DNA of 64,000 nt from positions 19,825,946-19,889,945 of the forward strand of contig NC_049993.1 of the NCBI RefSeq assembly GCF_000003815.2, written 5' to 3'. The position numbers and the translations under genes are program-made. The notes under the pieces are model-generated. The model did not search any database. It saw nothing but the letters and a program-made list of their open reading frames with translations, and was not told the origin of the DNA. Positions 11,822-25,900 of the stretch are shown in pieces; positions within the stretch are counted from its first letter, which is position 1; the number at the start of each line of letters is the position of its first letter. Source of the stretch: Branchiostoma floridae. Taxonomy: Eukaryota > Chordata > Leptocardii > Amphioxiformes > Branchiostomatidae.

Positions 11822-12456
11822 GAAAGTATATCAAACAACAACATTGAGACAAACAAACTCCTTAATATCACAAACCATGTTAGCTTCTAGTATCTCTATA
11901 GTCTACAATTGAAACACATCTGAATAACGATCGGCATTTATCCCTGATTATCGTTCAGTCATTCGAAACCACCCTTGTCGATCCAGACAGTTATATCTCA
12001 AGTAATCACCAATACCAGATTGGTAGAGCAACCTTTCCCCACTGTTAACGCTTAACATTGTTACCGACTTTTAAATACCATTGCATTGATACTTGCATGC
12101 TTCTTTTGGTTGATAGCACCACAAAGAGAGAGTGAGGACGAGTCCTGACTACTATAGCCAGAAAAAGCAGCGGTTTCTGTACTGTAAAACGGTGGGCTGT
12201 TTTTTAAGCAAACTGTTAAGAGTGTATATTAGAGCGACCACAACAGTACTGAATAGGAAGCAAGTTAATCTGCTTGCAAATCACATCTTTAATCACATAG
12301 GGAAACTCAAACAAAGTTTCACACATGAAATAACACTTTGTACGAAATCTTTTACACCTTAAGAGCTTATTTTATATTTTTTCTTTATATATAATTGCAA
12401 AAGTGTGTCTACGTGAGAAACATGTCTAAGGCATCGGTGCTTTGTTGGGAAAGCGT
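11822..12456 (-). other. Probable 3' untranslated region of the lipid-transfer gene
   Basis: AT-rich sequence without exon-like frames between the TAA at 12457-12459 and the AATAAA at 11816-11821. A 76-codon plus-strand open frame here lacks any coding character. Confidence 0.5.
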
Positions 12457-13995
12457 TTAGAAAAGCATCCACCATTTCCCATCGGACTCCGGCTTGCTCT
12501 TGACGGGCCGGGCCTGCTTGGAGGACTCGTCGAAGGAGAAGATCTGGAAGGACAAGACAAAGATTCGTAAGAAAGTGTCTAACATTATCTTCACATATCG
12601 ACTGTTATTTGCCTCTTCTAGTATACTATAACATAACCATAATAGCTAATACACTGACGTTAGAAACTGGCCATTTCATGGATAGATGTACACAGTCAAA
12701 CCTGTTGTACTATTTGTAGCTACTTTTGGAGGCCCCATACATTTTCCCATTGACCCAAGCATTCAAATCCTGTTTATTGTGGTCACTTGCCTTACTATTC
12801 TATTATTTTTCACTTATTCTTTACCCATTTAACTGAACGTTCGTTGTTTGTTGGAATTTGCAACATAAAATGCTGTTACAAGTGAAAACTTTCTATCGTA
12901 ACAAGAGCAACAGCAACAAAAACTATAGCAACTATATGGAACTTCACAGTGAAAGTGAAATCGCCCAACATAACCACAGCAGCGGCAACAACAACAAAAA
13001 CAAACGGATCTCAACATTTACAGTGAAGAAATCTTAACTATAGCATCAGCATCCATAGCAACAATAACCATAACAACAATAACCATAGCAACAGTAACCA
13101 TAGCAACAGTGACTCACGGGGATGTCGACGCTGAAGCTGTCGTCGCACTTCCTGCAGACGGACCTGGGGGCGCCCCAGGTGTCCTGTACGCAGTCGCACA
13201 CCTGGCACGTGGCGGGGCGCACGGACTCGGACACGCGCCGGCTGTACACGTCCAGGAACTCCTTGTTGTTGATGGCGTTAGAGTCGAAGATGCAGCCCTG
13301 TGGGATTGAAATAATTCAAGATTAGCACTACATTTCCACGTGACAATAAAAACACATGAATGATATGCAATCTCCTTTTGTCGTTTAGTTCCTTTGCGTA
13401 GTGTCATCGTCCGGATAGACTGACGGAACAGCTACTCAAGCAACGGGATAGATTTGGGAAAGTTGGTACCTTGTATATCTAAATACCTGGAGGCCTAACC
13501 ATTATCGACGAACCCATGACAGAAATGTAGCGTATACAATAATGACAGGTTGTGAAATAGTGTATTAGAGGGTAAATATTCTTAAATGCAGGAATTCCTG
13601 TCTAAAAGAGTATGGAAAGTCAGCCACCATAACCAAAGTCACCGTAAAGGAATGACGGAAAGAGGGAGGGGAGAGAGGGAGGAAGGAAGGAAGGAAGGAA
13701 GGAAGGAAGGAAGGATGGATGGAAGGAAAGAAGGAAGGAATGAAGGAAAGGAGGAAGGAAAGAAGGGAGGAAGGAACTAGAGAAGGAAGGAAGAGACAAA
13801 GCAAGAGAGAACAGAAGGAAGGAGGGATGGAGGGAGAAAGGAAGGAATGGGGAATGGATGACGGAAAGATTACCTCGGTCTCCAGAGCCAGAGCGGAGCA
13901 CATGTCCTTAGGCGCCTTGACGTACTGCAGCAGGCTGGACTTGTCGAAGTCGCGGCTCACGTCCTTGCTGGTGAACACCTCGCGGCGGTCAAGAC
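12457..13995 (-). CDS. Lipid-transfer gene exons 54-56: Cys-rich C-terminal tail
   Basis: Exons are 13874-13995, 13118-13297 and 12457-12543. Exon 54 ends the vWA-like segment (SSLLQYVKAPKDMCSALALE). Exon 55 carries CQVCDCVQDTWGAPRSVCRKC, a CxxCxC...CxxC cluster likely to be disulphide-bonded in a secreted protein. The last exon encodes a basic, Trp-containing end (PESDGKWWMLF) before TAA. I recognise no named family for this tail. Confidence 0.8.
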
Positions 13996-16900
13996 CTGGG
14001 AAGGGGGGCGGAAACATCGTTTGATTAGCACTAATTACACAGCAAGACTTTCCTTCAAGCCATCTCATCAGTACTGAGAAAAGTCTACAAGCAAAGTGAT
14101 CCTAACTGTGTCAGATGGCAATTTCATCTTGGAGTGAACGATCTCTGGTTTTGGAACTGAAGTACCTCACTTCTCAATTCTGTTACTCAAGTACTACTTC
14201 TCTAAAGGGACAAAGTGTCTACGTCACACAAAAAAGGGGACCATGGGGGACCGCTATAAATTAGATCTGCTGGAAATTAGGCATACGTCATGCTTCTTAT
14301 CGTTTCAGAGGTCTACAGTTTTTTTTCTTAATCAACACGAAAATTTCAACACAGCACATGCGCAGGTCCAGGGTTGAAGCTGGTTCTCCAGACGCCGCCT
14401 AATAGTCGCCCTTACGAGGTACGAGCGGAAAACTGTCGATTCTTCCGTTTTTCGCTAATTACTAAAGGAGTTGCCAAAAAGTTGCCTAATTCTAATTACA
14501 ACTAATCCTTTGTGTAAACGTCCTGTTCTAACTTTGGCTAATCCTCAAGATAGTTCTGAAGACGCCTTACCGTAGATGGTGACCCTCTCGATGTCCTTGG
14601 TCTTCCTGAGACGGAAGCGGTGGTCCTTCAGCAGGTGCACGGTGATGTCACGCTCCTTCAGCATGCTGGAGATGGCCTTGTAGTCGCCCTGGGAGGGAGA
14701 AGGAAAACAGAATGCTCAAGAAGCGTTCCTGAAATTTCTTTTTTTTCTCTATCGTGACTGCTTTGTACATCCTAGACGATTGTTGCTGTATTTTCAATGT
14801 ATGGTAGGTAGACATGGGTATGTAGACAGAGCTATACTATTTGCAAAGTTTACTTTATAACACTGAAAATTGTAACGTAATAGATCGCACTGATGACGCC
14901 TCCCTGACAGAAACAGACCAAAGCTGAACAGTGTTGTATCAACTACGTTTCGGGAGTTCTGCTGGAGTCTTCATACAAGTGCACTTTCAGCCAAATCAGG
15001 CACCGCGTTATGCTTATTACTGAAACGTTTCCCCTTTCAGCGCGTCTCGCTTTACCTCTGGGAGGCTGGTACTTTGAATTATGTTTACACAAAGAGTCTA
15101 CCGATAACCAGACACGTGTATCAAATGCATACACTTTCTTATGGTTCTCGCAAATATCAAATGCGTTTTTCACGCATCTCTGTGCATCTACATTATATCT
15201 ATCTTGATCTCCGAACTTATTTTGTAACTATACATTCCGTAAGTGGGTTACACCTATGCTTACCTATGTCTATATCGTAGAACACCTGTATTTACCTGTG
15301 TCTATATCTTAGAACACCTGTATTTACCTGTGTCTCCTGGCATTCCTCAGAGCAGGACAGGATGACGATAGACTTGGCGGCGCCGGTGCGGAAGGGGTAG
15401 TCAGCGGCCATGCGCAGGGAGGAGAAGGCGTCGTTGTTCTGGCCCTCACCAAACTCCAGCGCCTCTACGCCGAGCACGAACTGGCGTGCGTCGTGGAACA
15501 TCTGGCCGGCGATGGTGTGGGTGTGGGAGGCGTCGTGGACGCCCTCACCGCCGTACCCGACCAGGGCGAAGCGGTTGTCCTTCATGCCTGGGCGGGAAGA
15601 GGTTAAAAATGAACAATTTAGCATGAAAAACTGTTGTTTCCGTCTCAGAAAAAGATACTATAAAGAAGGAAAAGCTTCCGTATCCAGCCATGCTGGGTAA
15701 AGTGGCCGAAAAGGGCGAAGCGGTTGTCCTTCATGCCTGAGGCGGGGAAAGGTAGACAATATGAACTAAATTTTCAATGAAAGCTTCAATTACGGACTTG
15801 ACAATTAGAGATAGAGTTAGAATAGGGCCAGGTAAATAACCAGGACTTAGATACTCAATACACAAAAAAGTGGGATTTAACACTAGCGATAAATACATCC
15901 AGTAAATCTATACCAACGCCGTGAATCGCCCCAGCAACCATTAGAAGATCTACCCAGTACATGTCATTATTGGTAAGTCCCAATTTTTGTGCAGTGTTAC
16001 AGTTAGATCTAGGTGCTACACAGTGGTGGGGCAACATCTCTTACCCTTGCGCTGCAGCTGAGTATCCAGATACTGCACCAAGTCGGTGAGAGCTGGGGCA
16101 CTCGGCGTTACGTTACGGTTACGGACCTTACAGTTACGGTGACAGAGCTGTGTAACCTACCCTTGCGTTGCGGCTGTGTGTCCAGATACTGCACCAAGTC
16201 GGTAAGCTGAGGCGCGTTTCACCGTTACAGTTACAGTTACGAACTTTACAGTTACAGTTACAGCAACAGAGCTGTGTAACCTACCCTCACAGTTACAGAT
16301 ATAGTTAAGGTGACCTACCCTTGCGCTGCAGCTGGGTATCCAGATACTGCACCAGGTCCGTCAGCTGGGGCGCGCGGCGGCGGTTGCAGCTCTTCTCCTC
16401 CACCACCAGCACGATGTCGGCGGTGTTGACCTTGCGGGTGTCGGTGATGCGGGTCTGCTCGCCCTCCGTGAACACGGAACCGTCGGGCTTCTGGCAAGTC
16501 ACTGAGAAAAAATATCAAGACATCTTTAGTTACAATCTTGAACGTACAAGTGTTGAACGTACGTCTCTCGCACGTCACTGGGGAAAATCAAGGCGTCTTT
16601 AGTTAAAATCTAAAGACAAGCCTAGAGAGTTTTAGTCTCTGGCACGTCGCTTGTGGAAAACATCAAGGCGTCCTAAGTTACAATCGTAAAGACTTTTAGA
16701 ATCTTAAAAACTTTTACAATCATAACACTGCGTAATCAGCAGTGTTGTGACAAGTCGCCGGAGAAAAATGAAGACATTTTGGTTATGCCAGAGGGAGACA
16801 TTGCCACTGTAAAAAATGATAGCATCGTACGATCCTCAGTCAACCATCGATCGAAGGCAGGGTTTTGGCATGCCTTTATTCAAATCCTTTGCTAGGAACA

Positions 16901-19900
16901 CCAAAACACGGGGCTTAACAGTACTAAATAAGGGCGACATGACCTTTTGCATTCGCTGGGCAAAAAATATAAGAAAACCACATACGACGCTACCGAAAAT
17001 CTTCTTGAAACTTCTTTTGATAATAGTACCCAAATAGGGGCTCGGTGTTACTAACAAGGGGTTCAGCGGTATTACACAAGAAAGAATTGACCTACCGCAC
17101 TTGCTGGGCATGTTGATGGACACGCCGGCCTGGCGACACTGCTCGATGTAGGCGGCGGTGACGTTACAGGGCAGGGTGTCGGGGCGAATGCTGTTCTGGT
17201 TATCGCACACGTCAGATTTGCACATGTCGTGGTACGGAGTCACGTCAACCTGGGGGGGGGGGGGGGGGAGGGGGAGGGGACAGGTAAATACAGGTGAGCA
17301 CAGGTGAGTACAGGTATGAGCAGGTATGTGGTTGTCGCACACGTCAGACTTGCACATGTCGTGGTACGGGGTCACGTCAACCTGGAGGCAGGTACATACA
17401 GGTGAGCACAGGTACTTACAGGTGGTCACGGGTGATGACAGGTGGGTACAGGTACGTGCACGTACCGGTAGGTATGTGGTTCTCACATCCGCCAGGCATC
17501 ACCCTTCGAGAGGAAACAGCTAAGATACCTAACTATACCATTTTACATGACATTGTGCAATACGTTTAACCACCGTGAAGAATCTCAGAATAAACGATTC
17601 ATCCATTACCTCACTGAGTCACTCACTCATTTATTCTTTTAGCTTCTTGACAGTAGCCTCCGAGAGATCTAATTCATTCATTCATTCATTCATCCATTCG
17701 TTCGTTTGTTCATTTATCATCCATTCTTTTGTTCATTCAGTTCTTACATTCTGATACGTACAATAATGAATCAGCGCCTTAGAGATCTTTCATTCATTCG
17801 TTCCCACATTCATTCACTCATTCAGGTTTAAGATTTCTATACGTACGATGTTGAAGCAGCGCCTGAGAGGGGAGCTCTGATCCTTGAACATCTTTCCGCA
17901 GATGCCCTCTGCGCGGCTGTCCTGGAGCCCTGGTGCGCATGCGCTGGCCTTGTTCCTGCTCCTGCGGCACGACTTGCTCACGTCCCAGCTGTTGGTGAAC
18001 TGCAGCAGGTCCTGGGGACGAGAAGGATGACACGTCAGAGGTGGCACATGGGAACGAGAATGAAAGGTTAGAGATTGTTCAGGGCTATAAAAATGAAAGG
18101 TTAGAGATTGTTCAGGGCTATAAAACCTCTTTGTTATAAAAGTCAGTTGATCATGGAAAAATAAGGTCAGCACTTTAACCCATTGGGTATTTGAACAGTT
18201 GGCTGGGTAAGTGCCTTGTAAGTTGTATCATAAAAAACATGAACAATGCGAGATGATGTAGTGACTAGTAATCCTAAAGATGCATTACAATTTTTGCGGC
18301 CCGTTTTTTTGTCTTACACAAAAGAATGAACAACTATGACAAATAAAATAAGATAACCAATGACCGAACCAATGTTTTTGAATCTAAAACCAAGAACTCA
18401 TGGCATTATCTTTTTACCCTTAGATAATTTGTTCTCATCGTACTTTTCATTACAAGGAGACTTACGAAACTCTACGGTCCTTGAGGCGCCTTACCTGTGT
18501 CTTGGTGCCGTCGGAAGTGGTGAACTCGTCGTTCTTCTCGTTGTTGTAGATGCCGAACAGGCCGGCGGTCTTGCCGAAGTACCAGCCGGACACCTGCACG
18601 TTGCAGAGGTCATGGGTCAGGTCACAGGTCACGGCCACGCCGTTGGAGTTGGTGACGACGATCCTCTGTCCGTCGCGCCTGATGACGGTGTTCTTGTCCT
18701 GCAGGGGCAGCTCGGTGTCCTGGTTCTCGCGCTTCATCTGGCGAGGGGGAGGGGGGCAACGTGTTAGTAAAACATTGACATCATCATCAGACAATACCGA
18801 GCGTTAAAGTCAGGATCTACAAGTTTCCTATCTATTTCGTCAGGGCTAGCGTCCTCAACTTTGTACTTGCATTGTCAACTCCAAAAAGAAAGGAAGAAAA
18901 AAATGATCGCAGTTTCATAGAGTTAACTATAAAAATAAGTATATTTTTTTCTTGTATGTAGTACTGCAACCCGCACAACAGTTATGTCATGGTGCCTCAT
19001 GCATATCCTGCCTTTAACTCATTTATTTGTCACTTTCTGTCAGAGACTCCTGTCAAAGACTGCGGAACTGCATCCATACGTAGACCTGTTCATTGATCAA
19101 TCAAATCTATCTACTCGTTTAACTGCATTCACATGCATATCTATCTATATCTATCTGTATACCCATTACTTAATTACTCCATCTATAAATTAACAGAAAC
19201 TCACCACGCCGGATGGGAAGATCTCGTAGGTCTTCTCGTCGATGACAACGACCAGAGACTTCTTCTGCAGGCTGGAGCCGGAGTGGTAGTTCAACACCAC
19301 GCTGAAGTTCCCGTCGATCATGTCGCGGGCCAGCACGTAGCTGCAGTCCCCGCCGAACTCGAAGTGCTTCTTGTCGAAGGTGAGGAAATGCTGCTTGCCG
19401 GAGATCAGGGCGTCAGCTGGGGAGGGAGCATGTAAACGTAGGTTAGATCATTGACATTGAACCATCAAGTTCATCAGCAGACATGTACACGTAGCTACAG
19501 TCTCAGCCAAACTCGAAGTGCTTCTTGTCGAAGGTGAGGAAATGCTGCTTGCCGGAGATCAGGGCGTCAGCTGGGGAGGGAGAGTTAAACATAGGTCAGA
19601 TGACTCAGATCATTGAACCATCATGTCTGTCAGCAGCCATGTATCTGAAGTCCACACCGAACTCGAAGTGCTTCTTGTCGATCGAAAGTCAGGAAGTCCT
19701 CCAGGAAGAAGCATGGAAAGGTAGGGAAAGATAAAAACATTCATAACAAACACATTAGGACCCACTCATGGAACCGGGACGGGTGATGCTACCAACTTCC
19801 AACCACCTCAGAGGCATAGCGTAAGCTACTCATCAACATGAGCTGAGCAATCGGGACCTCAGTTGTTCTGAAGAGAGGGCGAACCAAAAATTTCATTTCT

Positions 19901-22900
19901 CGGAATGAAGGAATCGAAACATACCCATGAAATGAGGGACCATGTTGCTGCTTGAGGGCTTGTAGCAGTAGATAGTATTCCAGATGGAATTGTTTATTTA
20001 TTTGTTTGTTTGTTTATTTGTTTGTTTATTTTAAGGTTTGAGAAAATGAACCGAGACGTACCCATGAAAGGAGGGACCATGTTGCTGCTTGAGGGCTTGT
20101 AGCGGTAGATGGTGTCCCAGATGGAGTAGTTTGTTTGTTTGTTTATCTTAAGGTTTGAGAAAATGAACCGAGGCGTACCCATGAAAGGAGGAACCATGTT
20201 GCTGCTGGAAGGCTTGTAGCGGTAGACGGTGTCCCAGATAGAGTAGTTCTGCATGGGCTTGATCTGGTTCTCCCACATGTCCACCATCTGGGCGTACGGC
20301 TTCGGCATCGACTCAAAGCTGCAGAGACAAGGTTCAAATAAAGACAGGTGTTAGACATGCTGCATGCATGCAGGCTGACTGACTCCCTCTTCTAGCACCA
20401 TCTTCCATTGATTGAAAGCTGCCGAGGCAATGTTCAAACGTATAAGTCTGGCTCTAGTGAAATAAGAGAAATGTTTTTGTTTTTCACTGGCCGTGGTTCT
20501 ACTACGGGTGCAAACAGAATCTTGACCTGAGACAAAATGTTACTGTCACTTTTTGACAGAAAGGAGCGATCACTTCTAGTTTGAAAGCGTACGAGTATCC
20601 AGAGATAAGTCAGCTCCCTTACTCTGCAACAGAACTTTGACTTCAAACAAATGTTACAATGATATCGCTTTTGGACAGACAGGATGATTTTTTCTAGTTT
20701 GAATGCGTATCCAGAGAAATAAGACAGTATGGCCCAAGGTCCCTTACCTGTGCCACTTGAAGGGCAGGTGCAGGTCGGCGGCGATGCGTCCCTGGACCAG
20801 GTTGAGCTGGTGGATCTTAGTCTTCATCATGGGCAGGGGCAGGACTCCCATGGACCTCTGCATGTTCTTCTTCATCTGACTCATCACCTCGGCACCGACC
20901 TGGCGGATGTACAAGATCTAGTTAGTACTTGTGTATGGGGTACAAAAGTACACATGCATGTTTGTATGGCCTTTTACGCTAGAGGAAGAACTCTTCTGGG
21001 CCTTTGCTAGTTCTTAGTCTTGTGACACATCATTTTGGTACCTGTAGGACGTACAAGATCCACAGTTGGTACCATTACATAGGTACAAAAGTATGTATGA
21101 TTGGCCGCAGTGCAAGGTTCTAAGAGCCACTCAAATGTTTTGGGTTACTGTACTGGATTCTGATTGTGATTGATCCTGCAGCAGGATATGCCGATCAAGG
21201 ATTGGAACACATAGCCACATGCGATCCTGCAGAGGAGGACAATCTTTCAAAGGATCTTCGAAAGCGAAGCCTTATAAGAAACAGCCGTCATCACACTAGT
21301 ACTGTAACAGTAGAAGCCAGTTAATTGCACACCGGATAATCGCACACTTCTGTTAATTGCACGATACCCAAATCTCATGATGTGCGGTCCAGCTTAATAA
21401 CTTCGCTTTGTTGCAATATTCGGATAATTGCACGAAATACACTGGCAAATGGGGTGTGCAATTAAGCGGCTTCCACTGTATACAAAAAAAAAGTTTTTTC
21501 GTACCTCCTTGGCGATGCTCTTCATGACGTGCATGGACTTCTGGACCTCGTTCCTGTCGAGCATCTCGCGCTGGCTGTCGGTCAGGGAGGAGCGCAGGCT
21601 GTAGGACATGTCCGCCATCTTGTCGTCCCACCTTCCGTACAGGTCGGACATCACGTTCTGCTCGATGTAGGTCTTCAGGTCTTCCATGGGCTCTGCAGTA
21701 ACAGATGTGTTCGTGATTTATTAAAATCGCTATTTTAGCGTCACTTTATCATCATTCAAGCATTATTCTAGCACTGTTCTTGATTGATTTTAGCGCCATT
21801 CTGGCGCATCATTCTAGAGTCACTCTAGCATCACGGGTTTTCCGTCTGCTCTGATATGACACTGTCATATGAAGAATGTTTGTTAGCACGTTTCTTTAAT
21901 CTGTATGCACATAGGAAGAGACTTCCATCTCAGACTCTAATTGCATGCTGGTAGTTGGGACGTTTTTTTCTTCAAACATCTGAGATTAACATGCAAAGTA
22001 AACTGGTGCGACGTAAAGACTTGACTTACTCATGATCTTCTCCATGGCGCTCCTGTATGTCTGCCTGACGGTGTCGGCGGCGGTGTTCAGGGCGGACATC
22101 AGCCTCTTGGAGACTCCGGACATGCCGTACTCTCTCCTCAGCTGCTCCAGGGTGGGGGCGGGGGTGCTCTTACGGTCGCCGAGAATAGCAGGGCGCAGGA
22201 CCTGCAGGAAGCTAAGGGAAGTAACAGTTTCTTTAGTAGACTGTTCATGAGAGTTACGCTGTTGAGTTTGTTCAGTTTATTGTGATACCCTTTAGCTCAT
22301 TGAGCTTGCAGGACTCATTAAAAAACACACACAGTATATACAAGTAGATGGACAGATATCATATACTCAATACCATGTTGTTGATAACAATATATGAATT
22401 CACATTTATAACACACGCCAAATAACAGGTGAGCACTGACGAATAACAATGGATGCTACCTGAAATGTCTGACCGTTTCCAAAATCATATCCAGTTGCAT
22501 GAGTAAATGCTTTTTGGTGTATTCTAAGGTATAACATTCATCGACATTTCATCAAGAACAGTTTTTATATATCAGGAATATATCGAGCAATCGGGTCTTC
22601 TTTTCTAAAGACGACTAGAGTACTGGCGACCATGTCGTGGTCAGAGCAGTAACTCTTCTTTTGTTGGAACACGCCTTCCCTACAATAGTAATAACGGTAG
22701 TTCACCTTTATCCGTGGGGCAACCTATATCCGTTGTTTCTAAAAAATAAGGGTATTTAGGGATATCAAGTCAACGGACGATAGTTTCAAATTGCATTTTT
22801 TTTCAAATGTTAAAGTTTGTAACAACTATCCGCCGAATTAATATCCAAAAATGCCCTGTTTTTTAGAACAACGGATATAGGTTACCCCACGGATAAAGGT

Positions 22901-25900
22901 GAACTACCGTTACGTACACGACACGGATTACTTACCCCTGGAAGTAAGTTCCGGTGCAGCCGTAGTTCCTGGAGCTAGACATCCACTCCTGGGTCTCCTT
23001 GTCGAAAGCCTTCTTGAAGTTGTCGACAACCATGAAATGCTGCTGCATGAACCTGGCGATGAGATCGTTCAGATGCTCCTAAGGGAGAAAAAATGGCAAT
23101 ATTGTTGGTCACAGGAACTTTTAACATTGATCCACATGTGTACACACATTCAAGTACCTAGAATAGAAAAGTCATAGATATACCAATACAAATGCTATCA
23201 ACTGTTCGTGAGGCAGCAAGATAACCACTTACACCTGTCAAGACGGACACTTGATCATTTGTTTGATTTGGTTTAGAATAGATTAGCTTGAAGGTGATTT
23301 ACAAAAGAGAATGATCAAAAGTGACCAAATTACAAATTGTATGTTACTTTCGCCTAGTTGATTGGGTGTGACTATACAATTTATAATTTTTGTTAAGTCC
23401 CGTCTTAGAACTTAAAATCTCACAATAGCCTGATAATCACAAAGGTTGTATAACTATCCTTTTTTCTATTTGCTTTTTTTTGGGGGGACAGACGAGGTCA
23501 ATGCGGCACTGCACTCACGTTAATAACCTATATCAACAGCGCCACATACATAGTACAGACAGAAGATAAAGACAGTCTTTTTTCCTCTATCGTGTTGCTT
23601 AGAATGTTTTTTGATATACCAATAAAAAATGCTATCAACTATTTGTATGGCAGCATAATAACCACTTACACCAGTCAAGACCGACACTAGAACATTTGTT
23701 TGATCTGGTTGAACCGTTTAGAACAGATTATCTTGAGGGTGATTTATAAACCAAACTGACCAAAAATGACTCAAAGTTGTATTGATTTATGTTGTATTTG
23801 CCCAGGTAACCTTTAAGTGTCGAGATGTGTTACCTGTCTTGACGATCTAGAAGGTTCGTTAAGTCGTGTCTGGACGCTTTTGATGGTGCCAAAAGTGTGA
23901 TAAAAATGGCGTTAAATTGTTGGTTTTCTTACCTCGACGATCTCGGGAGTCTTGGGGTTGTAGTAGATCTTACTGGCCATGATCTCGGGGGTGATCAGGC
24001 GGAGGACCACCTCGACGAAGGTCTCGGTGCGCTGATCGGCCTCGGAGTTGTAGATCTCCATGGAAACGGCGGTCTCGTTGACGTACTTCAAGACGATGTC
24101 CAAAGTCTCCTCCTTGGAGTCTGAAATGGCGAGGGATCATGATGGTGAGACTTTGGTGGTAGCTTTGGTCAATGTGCAGTACTGCTTACAACACCGCTCG
24201 TGCTAAAATAGTACGTCTAAAACTGCAACGACCATTCATAACTATGAGGTATATTGATGTATCTGTGATCGTGAAAGCTTGAAAACACAGGTTTTGGTTG
24301 AACAAAAAAGGCGTTTAAGGCTACATTAAAACGTACATAAGCATTGCGTGAAATGTGTATTTTTCAACACCTTAACTTCAAAAACAAGCTTTTTCAGTGA
24401 CAAGTATCAGCTCTACTGAGAAACACAATCGTATGTTGTATCCTTTCTTGTTCCTCGGATACGTGCAAGTTACGGGAAAACCACTTAAGTGTGCTTCTAT
24501 CATTGGAAGAAAGAAAGTCACTTACTGACGGTGTGTCCGTTCCTGAACACAATCTTCTTCTGTTCGGGGAAGATCTGCGTCTTGAAGAACAGGGCGTCGC
24601 CAAGGCTGCTGGTTCCGCGCATGAAGTAAGTCTTGGACTGGCTGTCCTCGTCCATGCGCATCTCGAAGGTGTAGCCACGGCCCAGGACTGGGGAGTCGAA
24701 CTGGAAAGAAAAGTAGAAATTTTGACCGTTTAGTTTGTGCGTGAAAACAAGCAAGAGCTTGAATGTCAGTACTACGTGTAGTCCTAAATAAATCGAAGAA
24801 ATCAAACCCCTCAAATAGCTGAGATTAGACCTTGTTTCCCTTTTGATCTATCTATGAATATCACGTTCCTTCTTTGTTAAGTACGATTATGCTTTACTTT
24901 GTAGGCAATAAGCCCTCGGGCATGAATTTGGCAATAAAGATAATAAATGTGGAAATATAACAACCAAAACGTGAAAAAAGGTGAAGTTTTAACGTCAGCA
25001 CTACGTCTTGTCATGAATAAATGCTGACATTGATAACCGACCACCACCACAACAACGGCCACAATGTGATTTACCTTGGCCTCGAACAGGTTGGCCTCGT
25101 GGTCCACGTGGAAGTTGAGGGTCCATGGCTCCTTGTTGTTGGTCCACCTCAAAGCGACGTCGGTCTTGCGCGCAGCCAGAGTGACGGTGGTGTCCAGGCT
25201 GGTGATGGGCTGATCGACGTGGCGGATAGCGAAGCCCACGTTGCTCTTCATGGCCCTGTGTCCGCCCTCGTTCTTCCAGTAGGTGGCCATGACCAGCTCG
25301 TTCCGGGGGTTGTTGTCGTAGCGGTACTTCAGCTGGGAGCTCAGAACCTCCCCCTTGCGGCTGTTCATGGAATGGTCACCCTCGAGACTGTACACCTGAA
25401 AGGGAAGGTATGTTTGGTTTTATCATCATCATCATCATGTTTGGCTTGTTGGTATGAAACACAAAGAGGCGGGATATTTCGCAGGTGAGACAGGATCAAA
25501 ACTGCTGACCAATCACTTTAGAACGTAAACTTGTGACCAATTGCTGACGTCACGAATCCGCAAGCTAAGATCACGTGTTAATAGGATCGCGCTTCTGTAA
25601 CTCTCGCGAGTTTATGTTCTGAATTGATTGCTGACTTTCACCAGTGTATACCTCTGTGCTGGAAGACCCGAATGTCATTTCATATCTGACATGGGACCTT
25701 GTCCTTATAGGTGACCCCTATAACTATGGTTAAAAATAACTCTTATTGAAAACAACCATAGAAGAACAAAATTGTGACCCCTCTACCTTGTTTAAAATGT
25801 CATGGAAAACATCACCTTAAGAAAGACCTGAAGATGAGTACATACCTGACGTGGGGTCTTGTCCTTGAACTCGACGCCGGTGTAGTGCTCCACGGAGTCG

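Noticed and set aside
17281-17470. Cluster of strong 'caggtgagt' donor motifs
   Set aside because: They lie on the plus strand, antisense to the lipid-transfer gene, and no plus-strand exon adjoins them.
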